Under the pieces are notes generated by a model. It searched no databases. It saw only the letters and a program-made list of their open reading frames with translations, and was not told the DNA's origin. Shown here piece after piece: positions 35,011-46,865 of a DNA stretch of 64,000 nucleotides. Every line of letters starts with the position of its first letter. Position 1 is the first letter of the stretch. The stretch comes from Magnolia sinica. Its lineage: Eukaryota; Streptophyta; Magnoliopsida; Magnoliales; Magnoliaceae. Where the stretch lies: positions 70,479,158-70,543,157 of the forward strand of contig NC_080583.1 in the NCBI RefSeq assembly GCF_029962835.1, in the 5' to 3' direction. Position numbers and translations under genes: made by a program.

Positions 35011-35467
35011 AGTGCTCATGTATTCCTGGTTGGTGCACGTAGATCCTAGCTAGAGATGTATTTTCACAGTATGACCTAATAATGCACTCTTTGGGGCAAA
35101 ATAGCATGTTCAAGAAATACGGATCAAGATCTAGTCAAGTGGCCTACGTGCGCATGAGAAAGATGGATTGTTCTTGAAATATTACAAATGGTCCGTGTTC
35201 ACCATCCACATTGAGTCCAGCAGATTGAAAGTCTTTAAATATGCCATGGATTAAAAAAACATAATAATAATAATAAAGAAGGCTCAAACATCAGGTGAAC
35301 CACACATGTGCGTTCAATATAGACTGTTGGTCATCTTTTTTCATTCTTCCCATACATTTGTAGCCCCAGCGACGAGTTAATCAGCTTGATTTTACTTATT
35401 GCTTGTTCACGGTGGCACCCACCTAATGAATGGCCCATCTCTGTTATATTTGCGAGATTCATGCTAA
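35011..35467. other. UGT-B 3' flank
   Basis: About 450 bp separates the LTR fragment from the UGT-B stop. No gene is seen. Because UGT-B is on the minus strand, this region should hold its 3' UTR and polyadenylation signal. An A/T-rich stretch at 35,253-35,280 is a candidate, not a firm call. Confidence 0.45.
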
Positions 35468-37959
35468 TCACTTCTCTAACTTGATTGCTTCAATGAAATC
35501 GTTGAAATTCTTAAACGAAGATCCCCCTTCGGCAACATTCTTTCGGGCAGTCTGCTTGAGCTCTAAAGATCTCGCTCTTATACCCTCATCACCAAGCAAT
35601 TCATCCAGCTTTCCCTTAATCTCTTCTCTTGGTATGATCCCACTGGAATCGTGTTTCAGGTGCAACCCAACCTTCCAAACATCAGAAATGTATATTTGGT
35701 TTTGGAACTGGTCACAAAAGTAAGGCCAGCATAAGAAAGGAACTCCATTACTTATCCCCTCCATGGTCGAGTTCCACCCGCAATGAGTCAAGAAGCAGGA
35801 AATCGAAGGGTGGGCCAGCACCTTTTGTTGAGGTGACCATCCAACAATTCGCCCACGACCCGCGACTCTAGCTTCAAAGCCATCTGGGTAGGCATCCAAT
35901 GGTCCGTCGGTGAGGTCTGGCCGCACTACCCATAGGAATGAACGATTGGAAAGTTCGAGTCCAAGTGCCAGTTCGTGGAATTGACGTCGGTTGAAGATAG
36001 TAAAGCTGCCAAAGGCAATGTAGACTACTGAGCGGGAAGGCTGTTCGTCAAGCCAGCTTAGGCAAGTGGGGTCTTCAGGCCAGAAGTTCCCTTCGAGCCG
36101 CCCAAGCCGTCTTCCTGCTAGAAGAGGGCCGATGAGCCTAATGTTTGGAACCAACTCACAGGCGGATGGCTCAATCTCGTAGAATGAGTTGCAAAGAAGC
36201 CAGTCGGCCAATTTGGCAGCTTGGGTGCATTCGTGTAAGTATCGGAAGAGGGACCGTTGCGCGTCACGGTCACCGACGAAGAGCCACACTAGCTGAGTGG
36301 TGTTGAACTCTGGCATGGTTGGGGAGAGCTTGATCATTTGCTGTGTTGTTGGAAATCCTGCGAAATATTCAATCACGGTTAGGATCTATTACATATATAG
36401 AGATTTTTAATTTCCAGGGTATTTGTACAAGTGAGGCCCTCCATCATGGCTACCATGTCAGGCATAGTTCCCATAGTTGGATGTCAAGCATGCAAGGAAT
36501 CTGGACCATTCATCACGTGGTATAAAATATAAGCATAGCATATTAGAGAAATCAGGGCAGTAAACTCATCAACAGCAGCACACATAGATTTAAGTGAGCC
36601 ACGTATGTACACTGAATTTAGTTATTGAAACCAAACAAACAAACACACACACACACACACAAAAACAAACAAACAAACAAACAAACAAACAAACAAACAA
36701 ACGCTGAATTTGGATAATTGGACTTTTAATTGTTAACACGTAAAATATTAAAAACAATCAAAGTAATCAGAAAATTAGCCGTCCACATTACATGTATTAT
36801 TTTGATGGGCATAGCAGTCACTAGCCACTTGATTTTTAAAGAAAAAACCATTTACACATTCTCTAGGAGTGATGTCAGGTTATTTTTTTGAAAAAGATAA
36901 TTCATATATAAACAGTGCTCAACAGCCAGCATATACATTCTAGCCAGTCCTAGCAAAAATAAAGCTACGGCCCACCTATCATACCCGGAACAAATAACAC
37001 CCCCAAACACTAAATGAGGCCCTAGCCTCACTGATGCTCCACCTGATATAGGAACAATTTCTTATTCTTTTTTATTTTTATTTTTATTTTTTTAATTCAA
37101 AAGGAATTGTAACCTCCACCATAGCTAAAACCCACCAACAAACAAAAAATTAACAAAACACTATCCTTGAGATCTCGTTAGTCAAATTGAGTTGACTAAG
37201 TCGAGCTGAGTTAAGTTTAGAATTATATTTCCACCTACTTGGGCTTTAATATATTGCTACTCATCAGACGGTTTTGGACCACTGAGGGCTGATGCATATG
37301 TATCATTCATGGACAAATCCAGTCTACACCGTGCGGCCCATAATTTAAACCTTGTTATTAATTGCATGAATAGAAAACCAGTAAGATAATTTTTATTTTC
37401 AGCACTCGAGCAAACTTGAAAATCTTAAAGAAAGTGAATTTCGAAATGACTTGCCTAGTTCCTATACTATGGTCTTACCGTCCGTGTCGATGATTCTGTC
37501 CTCGATCAGCTTCGGAATGTGAAACAGTAAGGCACAAAAGCTCACTGGCACAGTCCAAACCGCAGCTGCTCGGATCCCCATCTTCACAGCAACTTCCACT
37601 GCCCATCCTATGATCCCGTCTGCAATGATGCATGAGATCTTATCATGATCAGACTCATTGATCTTACGAATCAGCGCTTCTAAACCAAGGGGCATGACAC
37701 GTGACATAATCTCACATTGTTTGCCCAAGTCATTCCGGTCTTCACCTGGTGCCATCCCATCTGGAATTGAAACCAAACGGATCTGCTCCTGCACTACTCC
37801 CTTCTTTGGCAGCGCGGCTACTACCCGGGCGTGATTGAACTCAGTATTCACGAACGTGATCCTGAACCCATGATCCATCAAGCAATGAGAGAGCTCCATG
37901 AAGGGTATGACATGACCTTGCGCCGGGCATGGCACGACTAGAGCGTGCGGGTTTTCCAT
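35468..37959 (-). CDS. UGT83A-like UDP-glycosyltransferase, copy B (intact, two exons)
   Basis: Exon 1 is 37,479-37,959 and exon 2 is 35,468-36,357. The intron of 1,121 bp has donor G|GTAAGA and acceptor TTTCGCAG|G. Together they encode 456 residues, close to Arabidopsis UGT83A1. Enzymes of this GT1 family move a sugar from a UDP-sugar to a small acceptor in the cytosol. Visible features are the N-terminal motif VVPCPAQGH with catalytic His16, its partner Asp114 in CIIADG, SVVYIAFGS at 270-278, and a complete 44-residue PSPG box from Trp334 to Gln377 with HCGWNS at 352-357 and FCDQ at the end. The terminal Gln favours UDP-glucose by family precedent. No signal peptide or membrane segment is seen. 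I chose the Met at 37,959 over an upstream in-frame Met at 37,977 because it matches the family start. Cys11 stands where copy A has Tyr. The acceptor cannot be told from sequence. Confidence 0.92.
36631..36702. repeat. Microsatellite (CA)n-(AAAC)n in the UGT-B intron
   Basis: About 18 bp of CA is followed by about ten AAAC units. It is longer than the matching tract at 8,571-8,619. Confidence 0.85.
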
Positions 37960-38236
37960 GACCAACACCCTTTGCAATTAGCTAGAACCTCTCATGCTCC
38001 TCATCCTACTTGTATGAGGGGATTTGGTTTCGGTGGCTGATATCTAATGTGAAGAGTTTGTACCTACAAGTCATAGCCGCCAGAGACTAGACAACTCACC
38101 ATGTATGACCGGATCCAATGCTTTCTATCTCCTCTCACTTTCATCAACGCATTGTCAAGTCCTTGCCGTTCAAGTTACTGCGTGACAATCACTCTTCCAA
38201 TTAATCGAGGCTCTGACATATTGCTAAAGTTTCAAC
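37960..38236 (-). promoter_or_regulatory. UGT-B proximal upstream region
   Basis: 277 bp between the UGT-B start and the MULE-type MITE, conserved in order with 9,838-10,113. No convincing TATA box or named element was recognised. It is called regulatory by position only. Most of any promoter activity beyond this would have to come from MITE sequence. Confidence 0.35.
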
Positions 38237-38245
38237 GGTTGCTAT

Positions 38246-38625
38246 GGACGCGGATTGCGTCCTACACCGCCCGTCCCTAGCCCGGAATGGGCAGTTCTGT
38301 GGGAGGGCCCACTGTGATGTATCGGTTTATCCACGCCGTCCATCCCTCCTCTCAGATCATTTTATGTTTTGTGAAAAAAAATAAAGCAGATTCAACGCTA
38401 AGGTGGACCACACTAAATAATAAGCTTAGTCGCATTAAATACAAGAGTCATATGTGGTGTGGTCCATTTGAGCGTTAGATCTGCTTTATTTTTGTGCACT
38501 TACCATAAATATAATCCGAGAAGAGGGATGTACGGCGTGGATAAACCGATACATTACAGTGGGCCTGCCTGCCTAGCTGCCCATTCGTGGAAAGAGAAGG
38601 GTGGGGTAGGACGCAATCCGCGTCC
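38246..38625. mobile_element. MULE-type MITE, about 380 bp, upstream of UGT-B
   Basis: Same element as 10,123-10,501, with ends GGACGCGGATTGCGTC and its complement. The 9-bp flanks are ggttgctat (38,237-38,245) and ggtttctat (38,626-38,634). It begins 287 bp upstream of the UGT-B start codon. Confidence 0.8.
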
Positions 38626-38723
38626 GGTTTCTATGGACCGGAGTAATCTTGAAAATGAATTCAGTTGGTTCAATGTCACGAGCGTGTTCCCTCACAACGC
38701 TACTGAAGTGACACTTTCCAGAT

Positions 38724-40671
38724 GGGAGCGGATTGGATGGTGAACGCTTCAGTAGCCAAAACGCTACTGAAGTGACGTAGTGAAATTCAGTTGGTTGGAT
38801 GTCATGAGCGTGTTCCCTCACAATTAATGCTCTTTTCTCTGGGGTTCCGTTAGAAGGCCCTCTCTGCACGCACTTAACCAAAGGGGTAAACGTTATTTTC
38901 AACTCATTTCTTTTCTTCTCTTCCCTGATAAAACAACATCATCACTTTCCATGAGTGCCATCATGATGTATATGCATTGTATCCACACCATCCATCCATT
39001 TCGTGATATCATTTTAAGGCATAATGCAAAGAGTGAGAAAGATCTAAATTTCAAGTGCACCCCATCATAGAAAACAATAGAAATTGAATGCCTACCATTA
39101 AAACCTCTTTGGGCCACAAAAGCTTCTGCTCAAGCTAATGTTTATGTTTTACCTTACTCCACGTCTTTTCTAGCTTATAAAAAGGTTAGATCTCAAATAA
39201 ACATCATGGTCGGCTCCAGGAAGATTTCAACGGTAGCAGTCACCTCCTACCATTTTCTGTGGTGGGGTCCACTTGAACTTTGGATCTACCTAATTCTTTT
39301 GCTCACTTCCTAAAATGATCTCTCCAAATAGATGAATGGTGTGGATACAACACATACATCATGGTGGGCCCAAAGAACATAGTGACGTAACATCGGCAGC
39401 AAGAATAGTTACCGTCTGGTTTTGTAGCCACCCGGCGCCCCAACTCTATTTAATTTAAAGAATTAAAAGTCCCATCCTCTGCAAATTATACAAATGTGGT
39501 CACATGAGTATTAAAAGTAATAACATGTCTAGGTGGTACACACCATAATGTTTTTGATAAATCTATCCTGGCCATCAATTTTTCTAGATTATGTTACAAT
39601 ATAGGCCTAGCAATGATATTGATCCAAACTTCTAGTGGGCCACACGAAAGGAAAATGTGAGGATTAAGCTTCTACCATTGAAATATTCAAGTGGCCACAA
39701 AAGCTTTGGATTATGTTAATGATTTTTTTAATTTCAGTTCACCCGAGTAGGAATGACCTCATGAACCATATGGATGACATATACATCATGGTAGACCCAG
39801 GAAATTTTCAACCATAGAATTCCCCCACCTACTGTTTCCAAGCCGTACGGCCCACATGAGTTTTAGATCTGCCTCATTTTTTAGCCTACATCATCAGATG
39901 ATATAAAAAAATTGATGGACAGAGTAGATTTCTCACAAATATCATTGTGTGCCCCACCTATTTTGCTGTGGAAGGAAGTTCACGCGGATGGCCTTGGCCG
40001 CAGTTGGAAACGAATTCGAAAAGGAAGCTGGTTGGCTTCTGAACCAGACGGATGTTACGTCACCAAGTTCTTTGGGCCCACCATGATGTATGTGTTGTAT
40101 CCACACCATCCATCCATTTGGAGAGATCATTTTAGGGAGTAAATAAAAGAATTAGGCAGATCCAAAGTTTAAGTGGACCCCACCATAGAAAACAGTGAGA
40201 GGTAACGGCCACCATTGAAACCTTCCTAGAGCCGACCATGATGTTTATTTGAGAGAAAAAGACGTGGAATAAGGTAAAGCATAAATATTCACTTGATCGA
40301 AAGCTTCTGTGACCCACAGAGGTTTTAATGGTAGGCGTTCAATCTCCATTGTTTTCTACAGTGGGGTGCACTTGAAATTTGGATCTTTCTCACTCTTTGG
40401 AATATGCCTAAAATGATATCAAGAAATGTACGGACGGTGTGGATACATGGTGACGTCACTTCAGCAGGGCGCACAAATACAAAAAAGACTTGAAAATAAA
40501 GTTTACCATTACGTGGTCGAGTGCGTGCACGAGCAAACGGAGAGAGACGTCTAAAAGGAAAGGAGCATTATTTATAAGGGAACATGCTATTAATATTCAA
40601 CCAATTGGATTTCACCACGTCACTTCAGTAGCGTTTTGGCTACTGAAGTGTTCAGTATCCAATCCGCTCCC
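38724..40671. mobile_element. Foldback (palindromic) element, unit 1 of 3
   Basis: 1,948 bp with ends GGGAGCGGATTGGAT... and ...ATCCAATCCGCTCCC. Inside the ends is 'cttcagtagccaaaacgcta' paired with 'tagcgttttggctactgaag'. The pairing continues inward almost to the centre: 'cacaccatccatccattt' at 38,983 pairs with 'gtacggacggtgtggat' at 40,430, 'ctctccaaatagatgaatgg' near 39,321 pairs with 'ccatccatttggagag' near 40,110, and 'tgtttttgataaatctat' near 39,551 pairs with 'agatttctcacaaatat' near 39,927. The whole unit is thus an imperfect palindrome with arms near 950 bp. It encodes no recognisable protein. Confidence 0.75.
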
Positions 40672-40706
40672 ACTGAAGTGTTTAGTATCCAATCCGTTCC
40701 CCATTG
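40672..40706. repeat. 35-bp spacer between foldback units 1 and 2
   Basis: It holds an extra copy of the terminal sequence ('actgaagtgtttagtatcca' then 'atccgttcccc') before unit 2 starts. The same 35-bp spacer lies at 42,667-42,701, so the repeat unit includes the spacer and arose by tandem duplication rather than separate insertions. Confidence 0.7.
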
Positions 40707-42666
40707 GGGAGCCGATTGGATACTGAACGCTTCAGAAGCCAAAATGCTACTGAAGTGACGCGGTGAAATTCAATTGATTGAATGCCATGGGCGTGTTCCC
40801 TCGCAATTAATGCTCTTTTCTTTGGAGTTCCGTTACACGGCTCTCTCCGTTTGCCGGTGCACGCACTCGACCAAATAAGGGTTAAACGTTATTTTCAACT
40901 CATTTCTTCTCTTCGCTCCCCTGATGAAATGACATCACGACTTTCCGTGGGTGTCACCATGATGTATGTATTATATCCACACCATCCATCTATTTCGTGA
41001 TATCATTTTAAGGCATAATGCAAAGAGTGAGAAAGATCCAAATTTCAAGTGCACCCCACCATAGAAAACAATAGAAATTGAATGCCTACCATTAAAACCT
41101 CTTTGGGCCACAAAAGCTTCTGCTCAAGCTAATGTTTATGCTTTACCTTACTCCACGTCTTTTCTAGCTTATAAAAAGGTTGGATCTCAAATAAACATCA
41201 TGGTTGGCCCCCAGGAAGGTTTCAACGGTAGCAGTCACCTCCTACTATTTTCTGTGGTGGGGTCCACTTGCACTTTGGATCTGCCTAATTCTTTTGCTCA
41301 CTTCCTGAACTGATCTCTCCAAGTAGATGAATGGTGTGGATACAACACATATATCATGGTGGGCCCAAAGAACATAGTGACGTAACATCGGCAGCAAGAA
41401 TAGTTACCGTCTGGTTTTGTAGCCAACCGGCGCCCCAACTCTATTTAATTTAATGAATTAAAAGTCCCATCCTCTGCAAATTATACAAATGTGGTCACAT
41501 GAGTATTAAAAGTAATAACATGTCTAGGTGGTACACACCATAATGTTTTTGATAAATCTATCCTGGCCATCAATTTTTCTAGATTATGTTACAATATAGG
41601 CCTAGCAATGATATTGATCCAAACTTCTAGTGGGCCACACGAAAGGAAAATGTGAGGATTAAGCTTCTACCATTGAAATATTCAAGTGGCCACAAAAGCT
41701 TTGGATTATGTTAATGATTTTTTTAATTTCAGTTCACCCGAGTAGGAATGACCTCATGAACCATATGGATGACATATACATCATGGTAGACCCAGGAAAT
41801 TTTCAACCATAGAATTCCCCCACCTACTGTTTCCAAGCCGTACGGCCCACATGAGTTTTAGATCTGCCTCATTTTTTAGCCTACATCATCAGATGATATA
41901 AAAAAATTGATGGACAGAGTAGATTTCTCACAAATATCATTGTGTGCCCCACCTATTTTGCTGTGGAAGGAAGTTCACGCGGATGGCCTTGGCCGCAGTT
42001 GGAAACGAATTCGAAAAGGAAGCTGGTTGGCTTCTGAACCAGACGGATGTTACGTCACCAAGTTCTTTGGGCCCACCATGATGTATGTGTTGTATCCACA
42101 CCATCCATCCATTTGGAGAGATCATTTTAGGGAGTAAATAAAAGAATTAGGCAGATCCAAAGTTTAAGTGGACCCCACCATAGAAAACAGTGAGAGGTAA
42201 CGGCCACCATTGAAACCTTCCTAGAGCCGACCATGATGTTTATTTGAGAGAAAAAGACGTGGAATAAGGTAAAGCATAAATATTCACTTGATCGAAAGCT
42301 TCTGTGACCCACAGAGGTTTTAATGGTAGGCGTTCAATCTCCATTGTTTTCTACAGTGGGGTGCACTTGAAATTTGGATCTTTCTCACTCTTTGGAATAT
42401 GCCTAAAATGATATCAAGAAATGTACGGACGGTGTGGATACATGGTGACGTCACTTCAGCAGGGCGCACAAATACAAAAAAGACTTGAAAATAAAGTTTA
42501 CCATTACGTGGTCGAGTGCGTGCACGAGCAAACGGAGAGAGACGTCTAAAAGGAAAGGAGAATTAATTATAAGGGAACATGCTATTAATATTCAACCAAT
42601 TGTATTTCACCACGTCACTTCAGTAGCGTTTTGGCTACTGAAGTGTTCAGTATCCAATCCGCTCCC
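40707..42666. mobile_element. Foldback (palindromic) element, unit 2 of 3
   Basis: 1,960 bp. The same end-to-end palindrome as unit 1, at an offset of 1,995 bp through the second half. From about 39,461-40,560 compared with 41,456-42,555 I saw no difference by eye, while the first halves differ at several places. Confidence 0.75.
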
Positions 42667-42701
42667 ACTGAAGTGTTTAGTATCCAATCCGTTCCCCATT
42701 G

Positions 42702-44663
42702 GGGAGCGGATTGGATACTGAACGCTTCAGTAGCCAAAACGCTACTGAAGTGACGCGGTGAAATTCAATTAGTTGAATGTCATGAGCGTGTTCCCTCACA
42801 ATTAATGCTCTTTTCTTTGGAGTTCCGTTAGATGGCTCTCTCTGTTTGCCGGTGCACGCACTTGACCAAATGAGGGGTAAACGTTATTTTCAACTCATTT
42901 CTTTTCTTCTCTCCCCTAATGAAATGACATCACCACTTTCCATGGGTGCCACTATGATGTATATGTATTGTATCCACACCATCCATCCATTTTGTGATAT
43001 CATTTTAAGGCATAATGCAAAGAGTGAGAAAGATCTAAATTTCAAGTGCACCCCACCATAGAAAACAATCGAAATTGAATGCCTACCATTAAAACCTCTT
43101 TGGGCCACAAAAGCTTCTGCTCAAGCTAATCTTTATGTTTTACCTTACTCCACGTCTTTTCTAGCTTATAAAAAGGTTAGATCTCAAATAAACTTCATGG
43201 TCGGCTTCAGGAAGATTTCAACGGTAGCAGTCACCTCCTACCATTTTCTGTGGTGGGGTCCACTTGAACTTTGGATCTACCTAATTCTTTTGCTCACTCC
43301 CTAAAATGATCTCTCCAAATAGATGGATGGTGTGGATACAACGCATACATCATGGTGGGCCCAAAGAACGCGGTGACGTGACATCGGCAGCAAGAATAGT
43401 TACCGCCTGGTTTTGTAGCCAACCGGCGCCCCAACTCTATTTAATTTAAAGAATTAAAAGTCCCATCCTCTGCAAATTACAAAAATGCCGTCACATGAGT
43501 ATTAAAAGTAGTAACATGACTAGGTGGTACACACCATAATGTTTTTGATAAATCTATCCCGGCCATCAGTTTTTTTAGATTATGTTACAATATAGGCCTA
43601 GCAATGATATTGATCCAAACTTCTAGGGGGCCACACGAAAGGAAAAGGTGAGGATTAAGCTTCCACCATTGAAATATTCAAGTGGCCACAAAAGCTTTGG
43701 ATTATGTTAATGATTTTTTTTAATTTCAGTTCATCCTAGTAGGAATGACCTCACGGATCATATGGACGACATATATACATCATGGTAGACCCAGGAAATT
43801 TTCAACCACAGAATTACCCCACTTACTGTTTCCAAGCCGTACGGCCCACATGAGTTTTAGATCTGCCTCATTTTTTTAGCCTACATTATCAGATGACATA
43901 AAAAAATGGTGGACAGAGTGGATTTCTCACAAATATCATTGTGTGCCCTAACTATTTTGCCGTGGAAGGAAGTTCACGCGAATGGCCTTGGCCGCAGTTG
44001 GAAACGGATTGGAAAAGGAAGCTGGTTGGCTTCTGAACCAGACGGATGTTACGTCACCAAGTTTTTTGGGCCCACCATGATATATGTGTTGTATCCACAC
44101 CATCCATCCATTTGGAGAGATCATTTTAGGGAGTAAATAAAAGAATTAGGCAGATCCAAAGTTTAAGTGGACCCCACCATAGAAAACAGTGAGAGGTAAC
44201 GGCCACCGTTGAAACCTTCCTGGAGCCGACCATGATGTTCGTCTGAGAGAAAAAGATGTGGAATAAGGTAAAGCATAAATATTAACTTGACCGAAAGCTT
44301 CTATGATCCACCAAGGTTTTAATGGTAGGTGTTCAATCTCCATTGTTTTCTACAGTGGGGTACACTTGAAATTTGCATCTTTCTCTCTCTGGAATATGCT
44401 TAAAATGATATCAAGAAATGTACGGACGGTATGGATATATGGTGACGTCACTCCAACAGGGAGCACAAATAAAAAAAAGACTTGAAAATAAAGTTTACCA
44501 TTACGTAATTGAGTGCGTGCACGAGCAAACGGAGAGAGACGTCTAAAAGGAAAGGAGAATTAATTATAATGGACCGTTCTATTAATATTCAACCAATTGT
44601 ATTTCACCACGTCACTTCAGTAGCGTTTTGGCTACCGAAGTGTTCAGTATCCAATCCGCTCCC
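42702..44663. mobile_element. Foldback (palindromic) element, unit 3 of 3
   Basis: 1,962 bp. Same structure as units 1 and 2 but visibly more diverged in its right half (for example 'gtgtgccctaactattttgc' against 'gtgtgccccacctattttgc'). Its right end at 44,663 abuts 'tttgcagcccatgtg', the continuation of the flank seen uninterrupted at 10,594 in copy A. Confidence 0.75.
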
Positions 44664-45213
44664 TTTGCAGCCCATGTGCTTTGGGTGGGTGGATCCCAAC
44701 CACCGTTTGCTCTCCACGTGTTTGAAATTAGTACGTTTTGAAAATGGGTCCATACAAACCCTGTTATTACTGATTTAAATATGTGGGCCCCAACAGGACA
44801 TATGTGAGTTATCCACACCATCCATCTTTTTAAAAAATACATTTTGAAGGCATAAGCCCAAAAATTAGGAAAATCAAAACTCAATTGGACCACACCTTAG
44901 GAAACAATGATCATTAAGATGTCAATGGTTCAAAGTTGTTTTCTCCTCTGGGCCCACATTGATGTTTATTTGTCATCCAACCTGTTCTTAAGGTCACAAA
45001 GTCATGGATAAAGTGGAAACAAAAATATCAGCTTGATTTAAAACTTATAAGGTCCTCAAGAAGCTTTCAATGGTAGGAGTTTAATTCCCGTTGTTTCTTG
45101 TGGTGTGGTCCACTTAATCGTTGGATTTGCCTCATTTTTCAAATCATGCCCTAAAATGATTTGGCTAAAGAGATGGACACCGTGGATAAGACACAAACAT
45201 CATGGTGGTCTCC
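44664..45213. repeat. Left arm of the long palindrome, copy B
   Basis: Aligns with 10,594-11,165 of copy A. It is non-coding and holds 'atccacaccatccatctttt' and 'caacctgttcttaaggtcac' sequence that is inverted again at 45,540-45,760. Confidence 0.6.
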
Positions 45214-45954
45214 AATACAAGGGTAATTCAAAATAAATGGGTAATAATTTACCTGTGTATTTCAGGTTGGATTTTTAAGGTGACGTTTGACCGCCACCTT
45301 TCATTTATACCACTCCTCAGGTGGCTTGAGGAGAAAAATATTAAATTATGGGGCCCACCATAATGTGTGTCTTATCCACACAATGCATCCCTTTAGCCAA
45401 CTTATTTTATGGTATGCGCCAAAAAATGAGGCAGATCCAAAGATCAGTTAGAGTACAATACAGGAAACAATGGAAATTGAACTCCTACCATTGAAAGCTT
45501 CTTGAGGACTCCAAAAGTTTTGGTTCTACCTGATATTTTTGTTTTCCCTTTATCCATGACTGTGTGACCTTATGAACAGGTTGGATGACAAATAAACATC
45601 AATGTGGGCCTTAGGGAGAAAACAACGCTTTCAACCATTGACGTCTTAATTATCATTGTTCCCTAAGGTGTGGTCCACTTGAGCTTTTGATTTTCCTCAT
45701 TTTTGGGTTCATGTCTTAAAATATATTTTTAAAAGGATGGATGATGTGGATAACTCACATATATCATGGTGGGGCCCACATATTTAAATCAGTAATAAAA
45801 AGTATTGTATGGACCGCCTTTCCAAATGTAATTCACTGCTAATTTCAAACAAGGTGGAGTAAGTAAAACGGATATGTTTCTCTGTATTTACTAGGGAAAT
45901 TAAAAATCAAACAGCCCCTAAATTACCTCTGTAATTAGGAAATCAAATGGGCCC
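45214..45954. mobile_element. PIF/Harbinger-type MITE, copy B, left end lost
   Basis: Matches 11,310-12,025. The right end ...AAATCAAATGGGCCC is followed by TAA, but the left terminus and the palindrome centre present in copy A are missing here. The deletion joint is near 45,214. Confidence 0.6.
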
Positions 45955-46259
45955 TAAAGGATGCATCCAAAAATGGGAAGAGATACTTACCATTCCCCGT
46001 GTCATTTTAGTTTCCGAGTACCTAAGTAATAGCAGGTGCTTTGGACATAGATTATCCACTGACAGGTTGAGCAGCGAGACTCGCTACTCAAATAACGTCA
46101 GCAAATTTTTTGGGTCCACCATGTGTATATGTCATATCCATCATCCATCTATTTGGAGAGATCATTTTAGAGTATGCGCTAAAGAATGAGTCGGATACAA
46201 TGCGAGCAAACCCCACCACAATAAACAGTGGGGAGATTGACGCCCACCATTAAAAACTT
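45955..46259. other. Non-coding flank shared with copy A
   Basis: Aligns with 12,026-12,329. Holds part of a MITE-like inverted sequence with 'gtcatatccatcatccatct'. No gene seen. Confidence 0.5.
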
Positions 46260-46262
46260 TTA

Positions 46263-46865
46263 GGGCGTGTTTAGGCGGTGGGATTAAAAGGGATCAGGTG
46301 GGATGGGATTCAAAATAACACAATTATTACCCATGGTAGTGATCCTCCTATGTTGCCCTCGAATAAGATTAATGCCATGCTTTATTGGTAATACGGTGGT
46401 TCATTGAATGGATATATACCCACCATCATTTGACATTACTTAGAATAGCACACCTGTTGTATCTAAATTGTTTATCTGTTTTGTAAGCTTATTTTATGGC
46501 ATGGGCCTAAAAATAAGGTAGATCCAAAACTTATGTGGCTCCAAAGAAGTTTTTAACGGTAATTGTTCAATCCCTGTTGCTTTCTATAGTGGGGCCACTT
46601 GAGCTTTAGATTTACCTGATTTTTTGGCTGATGCTCTAAAATAATCTCAAAAAATGGGTGGACAGTGTGGATATAGCCCACACATCATGGTGGGACCTAC
46701 ACAACTTGCTAACATTGAGTGAAATTGGCATGGACCCCAATGCAATTCCATCTAATCTAATTCCAATCTTTTCCACTCTTCCCAAACATAGAGTGGAATT
46801 GGCACGGGTCCAGATGAATCCCATCCCACCTATTCCCTTCTAAAATCTCACTCCCAAACACGCCC
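46263..46865. mobile_element. Tourist-like MITE (603 bp), present only in copy B
   Basis: The ends GGGCGTGTTTAGGCGGTGGG and ...CTCCCAAACACGCCC pair as inverted repeats. TTA flanks both sides (46,260-46,262 and 46,866-46,868), the PIF/Harbinger target preference. Copy A has the uninterrupted site at about 12,330 ('aaaaactttaaggggcttag') with a single TTA, so the insertion followed the duplication. Confidence 0.85.

Noticed and set aside
34569-35012. 147-codon plus-strand open frame with a hydrophobic stretch
   Set aside because: The DNA under it matches copia-type LTR sequence ('gtaagatctctctttgtaa', 'cccgcaaagggttttcca'). No protein family is recognised.
39912-42137. Repeated 76-codon open frames in the palindrome units
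   Set aside because: They recur because the DNA is tandemly repeated. The frames read through inverted-repeat sequence, and the opposite strand gives equally long frames.
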